This document shows, piece by piece, positions 1 through 6,686 of a stretch of 7,168 bases of DNA (its first letter is position 1; each line of letters opens with the position of its first letter). A program made the position numbers and the translations under genes. The notes under the pieces were generated by a model, which did not search any database, was not told the origin of the DNA, and saw only the letters and a list, made by a program, of their open reading frames with translations. This DNA comes from Pseudomonadota bacterium (lineage in GTDB: Bacteria; Myxococcota; UBA9042; PHBI01), in assembly GCA_005772945.1 (NCBI GenBank), contig SXIE01000423.1:1-7168 (forward strand). The letters are read 5' to 3'.

Positions 1-812
1 CGGACGTCGGTGACGGCGGCGGCGTGGACCTCGGCGGCGGTTGCGGTGGGGGCGGCGGCGAGGCGCTCGCCAAGCGCGTGAGCGGCGGGCGCGAGGGCGG
101 CGGAGAGGGAGACCGGCGGCGGGCCGAGGGCTGGGAGGGCGTCGATGGAATCGTTGGTGTACGTACCATATTGCAGACGCAGGTCGTCGCGCCAGCGGCG
201 GGCGACGGCGCCGGCGTAGCGCGTGACGAGGGCGTCACGGTGCGCGCGGAGCGGGAGGCGGGCCTGGCTGACGAGGAGGGTTCCGTGCGCGGCGAGCGCT
301 TCGAAGGCGGTCGCGAGCGCGGGGCGGGCGTCGTCGGTGCGGGCGAGATCGGCGAGAAGAGCGAGCGTATTGGCGAGGATCTGCAGGCGGTCGGACTCGG
401 TCAGCGGGCGCGGTCCGACCTCGGCCGGGATGTGCCAGTCGGCTTGGGTTGCGGGCGCACTCGGTGCGGTCGCGAGCGGATCGCATGGGGCGGCAAGAGG
501 TGCTGGAGACGCCTCGAAGCGGACGCGCGCGGACCAGGTCGGGGTGGGCACGGTCGTCGCGGAGGCGGCGCCGAGCGGGCCCGAGCCGACGACGAGGCGC
601 ACGAAACCGGCCTCGTGTTGGGCGGCGCCCTGAGAAAGAAGCGCGCTCGCGAGGCGCGCCGGATCCGCCCCCGGCGGCACGATCTGAAGGAGCGCGCCGG
701 CCTGCACGAGACGCCGCGCGGACGCCTCGAGCGTGGCTTGGAGGGCTTCCCACGCGATCGGACCTTCGAACCCGGAGGCGGGGCGGGCCAAGACGAGCTG
801 GAGCGGTATCAT
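1..812 (-). CDS. Ala-rich hypothetical protein, coupled to tubulin-like gene (3'-truncated by window edge)
   Basis: I do not recognise this protein. The ATG at 812 overlaps the TGA of the tubulin-like gene (ATGA), and the frame stays open for 270 codons to the left edge with the same G/C-rich third positions as its neighbours, so it is a real gene whose end lies outside the window. It begins MIPLQLVLARPASGFEG. Residues 1-100 look like a small alpha/beta region (strands around MIPLQLVLA, GALLQIVPP and GFVRLVVGS; helices around WEALQATLEASARRL and PARLASALL). An Ala/Pro spacer follows at about 102-124, then a helical region from about 137 (PLTESDRLQILANTLALLADLA) to at least 216, and more Ala-rich helix towards the edge. 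There is no signal peptide, membrane helix or catalytic motif that I can see. Only a weak GAGG lies 10 nt before the ATG, so translation probably depends on termination-reinitiation after the tubulin-like gene. Its position suggests a partner of the tubulin-like protein, which is inference. Confidence 0.85.
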   Translation of the reverse strand, partial: MIPLQLVLARPASGFEGPIAWEALQATLEASARRLVQAGALLQIVPPGADPARLASALLSQGAAQHEAGFVRLVVGSGPLGAASATTVPTPTWSARVRFEASPAPLAAPCDPLATAPSAPATQADWHIPAEVGPRPLTESDRLQILANTLALLADLARTDDARPALATAFEALAAHGTLLVSQARLPLRAHRDALVTRYAGAVARRWRDDLRLQYGTYTNDSIDALPALGPPPVSLSAALAPAAHALGERLAAAPTATAAEVHAAAVTDV

Positions 813-3800
813 CGGCCGAGCGCCTCGCGGGCCTGCTCGAGCGCTTGGATCAAGCGTCCGAGGGCCTGCGCCTCGCTGAGCTGGCCGTCCGCTTCGGCGT
901 CGAAGCGCCAGCCGCCGAGGAGCTTGCGCGCTGTGTCGAGGCGGGCGCGGGCGGGGTCGCCGTGGCCGAGCGTCTCGCGGGCGGCCTCGTCGAGCGGGCC
1001 TGCGAGGCCCTCTGGTAGGCACGCCCAGGCGCCCATCGCGGCCGTCGCGCCGCGGCCGAGATCGGCCTCTTTCCCGCGATAGACCCAGCTCCAGCGGCGC
1101 TGGCCGCTTTCGGAGGCGCACGTCACCAAGCCGGCCGCGAAGGCGCGCACGAAGGTGTCGGTCGCGCGCGCGCCGAGGTGGGCCATGCGCTCCTCCCAGC
1201 GCTGGCGGCGACCGGGATCGAGGCCGGGCAGGCCGGGGCCGGGCGCGCCGTGGAAGCCGGGCTCCTCCCAGCGGTGGTCGATCTGCAGCGGCTCGTGACG
1301 CGCGGCGTCCTTGACCTCGTGCTCGTAGGCGCGCGCGAGGGGCCCGGCGACCTCGACCCACGCGTAGAGCGGGACGCCGAGCGTCGCCTGATAGAACGAC
1401 ACGAGGTCGGGCGAGCCCCAGTCTTCGAGGCGCTCGAAGCCGCTTGCGGCAAGGCCGAGCGCGTCGCCGAGCGTCGGCTCTTGGCGGAGATGCTCGACGG
1501 AGATCCCATAGAAGCGCGGGCGATACGGCGAGAATTCGCCGCCGGCGAGGACCGGCTCGTCGAAGCGTCCGAGCGGGCGGGACATGGCCGCGACCCGACC
1601 GAGCTTCTCGCGCAGGTAGTCGGAGACGGCGCGCGCGGGGGCGGCTTCGAGGGCTTCGAGCGTGGGCGCGCGGTACTCGAGCGCGGCGAGGCGGGCCTCC
1701 ATGACGAGGCCGTTCGCGAGCCCCAGCGGGCGGTCGCGATCGAGGAGACGGGTGATGCGTTCTTGGGCGAGGCGATCGAGGTCGCGCGCGACCATAACGA
1801 GCACGCGTTGGGCGTGGCCGACCTTGCGCGGGGCCCCACTATCCGAGGATTTGCCGGCCTTGGGCACGCCGGCGCTGGCCTGCAGATGGCGATTGACGAC
1901 GGCGAGGACGTCGGGCGTGGCGATCTGGAGGAACGGTTTCACCGCCAAGCTCCAGACGTGATCCCAGGCGCGGACGCCGGCGCGTTCGTCGTGGAAGACC
2001 TCGGATCCCAAGTGGAAATCGCTGGGCGTGAGGGTCGCGGCGGCCGTGGTGTCGGCGGCGACCTCGGGGATCGCGAGCCCGCGCTCGCGGCAGCGCTCGG
2101 CCTCAGCGCCGAGGTGACGCAAGAGCGCCATGCCCTGCTTGGCCATCGCGCGGAAGACGTCGAGACGCTGGGCGACCTGCGCTTCGAGGGCGCGCGCGAC
2201 GCGCTGCCAGAACTCGACGACCATCGCGTCGCGCGCGGTGTCGCGGAGCGAATTGAAGAACGACACGACCGCGTGGCGCCGCTCGCCGAAGGCTTGCTCC
2301 TTCTTGAAGAGGCGGCGCGCGGCGTCCTCGAGGCCGCCTTCGAGACGCTCGATCTGGCGCCGGATCTCCGGCTGATCCACGCGCCAGGTCGACGGATCCG
2401 ATGCTTGGAGTACCAAATATTTCGCGGCCTCCGGATCCTCGAACGGCGAGAAGCACCAGGCTTGGGCGCGCGCGCGATCCTCGGGCGGAAGGCCGCTCTG
2501 GACCTCGTCACGGGCGAGGCGATCGACCTCGACCAGGAGCATGCGCTGACCGAGCGGTGAGACCTGGTAGGTCTCGAAGAACTTCGTCAGCCACTGGCCG
2601 CTGGCGAGATCGCGCTCGAGTCCCGAGGCGCGGACGGCGAGGGCTTGACGCACGCGCTGGACATCGCGCCCGAGGTTGTCGCGCGCGGCGTTGAGCGAGG
2701 TGTTTTCCGGGGTGACGGCGGCGGCGTTGATCGAGTCGATGTCGATGACATCTTCGGCGGCTTGGAGCTCGAGCTCGAAGCGCTTGCGCAGCGCGGTGAG
2801 GAGGTTCGTGCCTTGGGACTCGAGGCGCGCGATCTCGGCGAAGGGCCCGGGGCGCTTGGCGTCGTCTTCTTGGCGCGCTTCGCTCTGCACGAACGCGACG
2901 AAGGACTGGTCGAGGCGGCGCCCCTGCTCGGTCTCCGAGAGGGCTTGGAACTCCGGATCGTGGATGAGCCCCTGCCCTTCCTCGGTGCCGGCGACGACGA
3001 AGCGCGCGAGCGCGTGCATCGACCATTGGCGCGCGCAGTATTTCGTCAGGCGGGCGCGCGGGAACTCGATGACCGAGGCGCCGATGGCGCCGTTTTGCAG
3101 CGCGAAGTAGCCGGCCGCGAGGCGGGTTTGGAGCTGGCGGAAGTTGTCGGCCTCGCGCTCCTGGTAGCCGAGGATCGGGGTGAAGAGTTGGAGGTACGCG
3201 GCCTCGCCGGCGGCGGCGTAGATCTCCTCGACCGCCATCGCCTCGGGTCGATCGATGACGTAGACCCAATCGAAAGGCGCCTGGCGAATGCGATCAGCAG
3301 CGCTTGGCGTGCGGCCCTGCGCGGCACCCGGCCAGAACACGAGCTCCATTTCTTCGGGGCCGCCTTCGTAGCGAAGCTCCTGCGCGCGCTCGATCTCTTT
3401 GAGCGCGGCGTAGCCGTTGGCGTTGATCTTCGGCACGAGCGGCGAGGCGACCTTGTCGCGAAAGAGCGACGGCAGGAGGAAGTGCCCGAAGACCTCGGCT
3501 TGGGCGCCGTGCTCGGCGGCGAGCTTGCGCAGGAGATTCGCGACGACGAGGCCCGCGCCCGAGCCGGTGCCGCCCGCGAGCGAGGCGAAGATGTGGAAGC
3601 GGATGCGCTCGGAGGCGCGGTTCGGCTCGCGGGCGCGGAGAGCCCGTTGCAGGCCGTGGCGCACGAGCTGCTCGACGTTGTCGGGCGCGCCTTGGGCGAG
3701 CTGCGCGTGGAGGGAGTAGCGGGCTTCGAGGCGGATTTGGCCCGCGCCCGCGTTCGAGGCCTCGCGGAAGCGGTACCACGGGTGGACCCACGAGGTGACG

Positions 3801-4075
3801 CGGCGGTCCTCGGGCAGACCGGCCTCTTCGCCGCGATGGAGCGCGATGCGACGGGGTTTGTTCGCGAGCGCGATGTTCGATTTCAGGACGCGACCGTGGA
3901 TCCGATCGAGGTCATTCTGATCGGTGTCGACGACCAGGAAGTGGAGCAGATCGAGGAAGCGCGTGCTCGTCGCTTCGGCCGCGAGGCGGCGCGCGAGGAC
4001 GTCGACGACGCGACCGCCGCTGCCGCCGAGGCCGATGAAAAAGGTCGGTGCGAGTTTGTCGGTTCCGAGCAGCAT
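809..4075 (-). CDS. Large tubulin-like (Tubulin_2 type) GTPase-fold protein
   Basis: A 1088-residue protein whose first ~350 residues show the tubulin/FtsZ nucleotide-binding fold. Visible loops: T1-like FIGLGGSGGRVVDVL at 13-27; T2-like VVDTDQNDL at 48-56, resembling FtsZ INTDAQAL; T3-like NAGAGQIR at 108-115; and the tubulin signature AGGTGSGAG at 167-175 (usual G-G-T-G-[T/S]-G). NANGYAALKEIER at 218-230 fits the conserved Asn/Ala/Leu helix after the signature. The canonical FtsZ T7 motif NxDxxD is not obvious; an acidic stretch around QEREADN (305-311) is the nearest candidate. The remaining ~700 residues are mostly helical, with possible coiled coils near 565-600 and 615-665. The segment at about 890-935 (GVPLYAWVEV, then EPLQIDHRW) resembles the C-terminal part of long tubulin-like proteins. 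No signal peptide or membrane helix, so it should be cytoplasmic. ATG at 4075 has GGAGG 6 nt upstream. Binding of guanine nucleotide and polymerisation are inferred from the fold; the family is a firm call, the cellular role is unknown. Confidence 0.9.
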   Translation of the reverse strand: MLLGTDKLAPTFFIGLGGSGGRVVDVLARRLAAEATSTRFLDLLHFLVVDTDQNDLDRIHGRVLKSNIALANKPRRIALHRGEEAGLPEDRRVTSWVHPWYRFREASNAGAGQIRLEARYSLHAQLAQGAPDNVEQLVRHGLQRALRAREPNRASERIRFHIFASLAGGTGSGAGLVVANLLRKLAAEHGAQAEVFGHFLLPSLFRDKVASPLVPKINANGYAALKEIERAQELRYEGGPEEMELVFWPGAAQGRTPSAADRIRQAPFDWVYVIDRPEAMAVEEIYAAAGEAAYLQLFTPILGYQEREADNFRQLQTRLAAGYFALQNGAIGASVIEFPRARLTKYCARQWSMHALARFVVAGTEEGQGLIHDPEFQALSETEQGRRLDQSFVAFVQSEARQEDDAKRPGPFAEIARLESQGTNLLTALRKRFELELQAAEDVIDIDSINAAAVTPENTSLNAARDNLGRDVQRVRQALAVRASGLERDLASGQWLTKFFETYQVSPLGQRMLLVEVDRLARDEVQSGLPPEDRARAQAWCFSPFEDPEAAKYLVLQASDPSTWRVDQPEIRRQIERLEGGLEDAARRLFKKEQAFGERRHAVVSFFNSLRDTARDAMVVEFWQRVARALEAQVAQRLDVFRAMAKQGMALLRHLGAEAERCRERGLAIPEVAADTTAAATLTPSDFHLGSEVFHDERAGVRAWDHVWSLAVKPFLQIATPDVLAVVNRHLQASAGVPKAGKSSDSGAPRKVGHAQRVLVMVARDLDRLAQERITRLLDRDRPLGLANGLVMEARLAALEYRAPTLEALEAAPARAVSDYLREKLGRVAAMSRPLGRFDEPVLAGGEFSPYRPRFYGISVEHLRQEPTLGDALGLAASGFERLEDWGSPDLVSFYQATLGVPLYAWVEVAGPLARAYEHEVKDAARHEPLQIDHRWEEPGFHGAPGPGLPGLDPGRRQRWEERMAHLGARATDTFVRAFAAGLVTCASESGQRRWSWVYRGKEADLGRGATAAMGAWACLPEGLAGPLDEAARETLGHGDPARARLDTARKLLGGWRFDAEADGQLSEAQALGRLIQALEQAREALGR

Positions 4076-4081
4076 GGGATG

Positions 4082-4086
4082 CCTCC
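4082..4086 (-). promoter_or_regulatory. Ribosome binding site of the tubulin-like gene
   Basis: GGAGG on the minus strand lies 6 nt before the ATG at 4075, within the 13-nt gap after the vWA stop codon (4089-4091). The gap is fully accounted for by this site and leaves no room for a promoter. Confidence 0.88.
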
Positions 4087-4088
4087 GG

Positions 4089-6686
4089 TCAGGCCATGAC
4101 CTTGAAAAAGAAGGACTGGTTCACGCGGTAGATGGCGCCCGCCATGATGTGGCGTTCGACGCTTCGATCGATGGGGACCCAGGCGCCGCGCTGGCGACGC
4201 TCGAGGGTGGCGCCGCGCGGGACGAGGGCGATCTGAGCGCCGCGATCGGCGCGCAGGAGGACGACATGCGGGCGCGTCTTCTTGACGGTGAAGCCCGAGC
4301 CGTCAAAGGCGCAGGTGGCCGTGCGATAGAAGCCGCGGCGACCGCAGGGAACGACGCGCAGAGGGCGCCCGGGGTCGCGTGCGAGGCGGCGCTCGTGGTC
4401 GGCGACCTGGACCATGGCGCCGGCCGGGAAGGCGTGCGGGCGGACGTAGCCCCAGGCGATGAGGAAGAAGAGAAAGGTGCCGCCCACGATGAGGACCCAC
4501 CAGAGGTTGCAGTGGAGCCAGGTGGCGGGGACGACGGTCGCGACGAGGCGGGTCTCGGCTTGACGATCGGGGGTCTGGAGGCGGGGATCGGCGGGCTCGA
4601 GCGCGAGGACTTCGTGCGGGTCATCGGGGGCGTCGTCGCAGCCTGGCGGGGCCCAACAGACTTCGAGTGCGGCCGCCGGATCGGCGGCGCGGGGGATGGT
4701 GACGGCCTCTTCGCGCGTGAGGACGTGGCTCCATTCGCCGCGGCGGAGGGTGACCTGGAGGCTCTCGAAGGCGCCTGGGAGGCGGCGCGCACGGAGGTCG
4801 ACCGCGTCGAGGCGGCGGCTCTTCGACAGTTCGAGCGCCTCGCAGCGCGCGAGTGCGTCGCCGCCTGCGTCGACGGCGCCGAAGTCGGTGCGCGGCGCGA
4901 GGCGAACGGCGGCGTCGGGGAGGACGTCCATCGCATCGTCGTTCGAGGTGACCTCGCCGCCGGGGTAGCGAAGGCGGATCTGGACCTTGCGCGTGCCGGG
5001 CGCGCCGGCCGCGAGGGTGGCCGCGAAGGCGTCGCCGACGCGCTTCATGGGCTGCTCGGCACCGTCGACGACGAGCGCCGCGGACAGCTTTTCGGCGTCG
5101 ATTTCGGCGCCCTTCAGGCGGTGGCCGTCGGAGGACTGGACCGTCATCGTGTAGGCAAAGTCGGAGTGTTCGATCGTCCAGTTCGGGACGTCGAGCACCG
5201 GCGGGATCCAGCGTTGGATCGGGAGTGTGGCGGTCGTCGGGGGCGGCGGCGCGGCGGCGGACGGCGGGGTCGGCGGCGGCGCCGGAGAGGGGGACGGGGA
5301 CGGGGTCGTGGACGGCGGCGGCGTGCGCGGCGGCGGTGGGGTCGGCGTGACCGCCACGTCGGCGCGTCCGAGGGACTCGCGCACGGTCGTGGCCGTCGGC
5401 GACGCGAGGTCGGCGGTCGGGGCGATCCAGTCGACGCGGAGGGACCAGGAGGCGATCGGCGTGGTCGGGTCGGCGGGGACGCGGACCGAGGCGTAGCCAT
5501 CGCTGGCGACGGTCATCGCGAACGTCATGGGGTCAGGGCAACGCACTTTCGACGTCGGTGCGCAGTGCGGCGTGGCGATCAGCTTGGGCACGAAGCCGAG
5601 CGCGGCGATCGCCTTCGGGTCGCCGAGGTGGGCGCCGGCGTGGCCGAGATCCGAGCGGACCTCGAAGTACTTGGCGTCGGCTGAAATGGCGGGTGGCGCG
5701 CTGATCGCGGCGGTGAGATCGTATTCGAGGATGAGGCCCCAGGCGACCGGTCCGTCGGCCTTCCCGAGACGGAGCTGCCAGGGTTTGTCGCTCGCCGGGA
5801 GGGCCTCGAGGCGCAAGGTCGCGAGGACCAGGCGGCGCTCTTGGAGGCCTCCGGGCATGCGGCCGCGCGCGTTGCTGCGGCCGATTTGCGCGATGAGTGC
5901 GGCGAGGTCGGCTTGGGCCACGACGGGCCGTGTGTAGCGCGTGGTGAGCGGGTGGCGTTGGCCGTCGCCAGCGAGGACCTCGGCGCTGAAATCGTCGCCG
6001 GCGCGGGCGCCGAGGAGGAGCACGTGGGCGCGCTTGACGTAGGGTCCGAAGGTGCCCAGGTCGATGGTCTCGCCGGGCTTGGCCTTGCCCCAGCGGGAGA
6101 TGCTGCCGAGGGAGTTCGCGAGCGCCTCGGTCATGACGCGCGCGAGCTCGAAGCCGTCGCGCGCGAAGGTGCTGGCGGTGCAGAGATCGCCGGGGTCACT
6201 GGTGCCGAGCTGGACGCAGCGAAAGCGGACATTGGGGTGTGAGGCGAGCGCTTGATCGAGGGCGCGTTTCGCGGCGGGATCGGTGGGCTCGGCGTCGGTC
6301 ACGAGCGCGATCTCGACGCGGGTGGTCGGCGGTTGGGCTTCGGCCTCGGTGAGGGCGGCGCGGATCGACTTGGCGTAGAAGGTTCCGTTTTCACGCGGGT
6401 ATTCGAGGTAGTCGGCGGGGCCGAGGCGCGGCACGGGGCCGCCGGGGAACTGTTGCGCGAGGAGAAACGCAGAGAGGCGGGAGGCGCCGAGGACGGCGTC
6501 GTAGATCGCCGGCACGGCGAGGCCGTAGCCTTGGGGATCGAAGTCGGACTCCATCGAGCCGGAGTCGTCGAGGATGAGGATGTGGTGGACGGCCGGGCCG
6601 GGCGTTGGGGGGGGCTTGGGGGCGGGCGTGGGTGCCGGTGCGTTCGCGGCGAGGACCGTCAATGCCGCATAGAAAGCGGTGATCAC
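4089..6686 (-). CDS. Membrane-anchored von Willebrand factor A (vWA) domain protein with proline-rich linker and cytoplasmic C-terminal domain
   Basis: A protein of 865 residues. The GTG start at 6686 is chosen because GGAGG lies 6 nt upstream, it overlaps the phosphatase TGA (GTGA), and a signal-peptide-like segment follows; the open frame upstream to 7115 is Arg/Pro-rich and antisense-like in composition, and overlaps the phosphatase gene. Layout: hydrophobic N-terminus MITAFYAALTVLAANA (possible cleavage after ANA at 16, but without the usual basic residues); Pro/Ala spacer 17-31; vWA domain about 35-195 with MIDAS residues DDSGS at 40-44, probable Thr102 and Asp131 in LVTDAEPTD; beta-rich region about 200-445; linker of mostly Pro, Thr, Ser and Ala at 447-487; a second beta-rich, possibly Ig-like region about 500-590; further region to 725; one transmembrane helix about 728-747; and a 115-residue basic, beta-rich C-terminal domain ending GAIYRVNQSFFFKVMA. 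vWA domains with intact MIDAS bind ligands through a divalent metal. Cysteines occur in close pairs in the outer part, fitting an extracytoplasmic location. The ligand and the identity of the C-terminal domain are unknown. Confidence 0.93.
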   Translation of the reverse strand: MITAFYAALTVLAANAPAPTPAPKPPPTPGPAVHHILILDDSGSMESDFDPQGYGLAVPAIYDAVLGASRLSAFLLAQQFPGGPVPRLGPADYLEYPRENGTFYAKSIRAALTEAEAQPPTTRVEIALVTDAEPTDPAAKRALDQALASHPNVRFRCVQLGTSDPGDLCTASTFARDGFELARVMTEALANSLGSISRWGKAKPGETIDLGTFGPYVKRAHVLLLGARAGDDFSAEVLAGDGQRHPLTTRYTRPVVAQADLAALIAQIGRSNARGRMPGGLQERRLVLATLRLEALPASDKPWQLRLGKADGPVAWGLILEYDLTAAISAPPAISADAKYFEVRSDLGHAGAHLGDPKAIAALGFVPKLIATPHCAPTSKVRCPDPMTFAMTVASDGYASVRVPADPTTPIASWSLRVDWIAPTADLASPTATTVRESLGRADVAVTPTPPPPRTPPPSTTPSPSPSPAPPPTPPSAAAPPPPTTATLPIQRWIPPVLDVPNWTIEHSDFAYTMTVQSSDGHRLKGAEIDAEKLSAALVVDGAEQPMKRVGDAFAATLAAGAPGTRKVQIRLRYPGGEVTSNDDAMDVLPDAAVRLAPRTDFGAVDAGGDALARCEALELSKSRRLDAVDLRARRLPGAFESLQVTLRRGEWSHVLTREEAVTIPRAADPAAALEVCWAPPGCDDAPDDPHEVLALEPADPRLQTPDRQAETRLVATVVPATWLHCNLWWVLIVGGTFLFFLIAWGYVRPHAFPAGAMVQVADHERRLARDPGRPLRVVPCGRRGFYRTATCAFDGSGFTVKKTRPHVVLLRADRGAQIALVPRGATLERRQRGAWVPIDRSVERHIMAGAIYRVNQSFFFKVMA
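5226..5348 (-). other. Low-complexity DNA encoding the proline-rich linker of the vWA protein
   Basis: About 41 codons (residues 447-487) are nearly all Pro, Thr, Ser or Ala, including runs PTPPPP and PSPSPSPAPPP. On the DNA this gives imperfect short repeats of C-rich triplets. At protein level it is an extended, flexible spacer separating two beta-rich extracytoplasmic regions, probably letting the distal vWA part reach away from the membrane. No exact repeat unit of useful length was seen. Confidence 0.8.

Noticed and set aside
4076..4088. Possible internal promoter or terminator between the vWA and tubulin-like genes.
   Set aside because: The gap is only 13 nt and is taken up by the ribosome binding site; no hairpin with a T-run is present.
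5227..5348. GGC/GGT-rich plus-strand tract as a possible regulatory repeat or minisatellite.
   Set aside because: It is the complement of codons for the Pro/Ser/Thr/Ala linker. The triplets are irregular and no exact repeat unit stands out.
24..5684. Long plus-strand open frames (24-1082, 1178-2560, 2645-4099, 3924-5684) that together nearly tile the left 5.7 kb.
   Set aside because: They are in exact codon register with the opposing minus-strand genes over most of their length. In that register an antisense stop needs a TTA, CTA or TCA sense codon, and these are very rare in such GC-rich genes. Their products show no family motifs, whereas the minus-strand products have clear PP2C, vWA and tubulin motifs.
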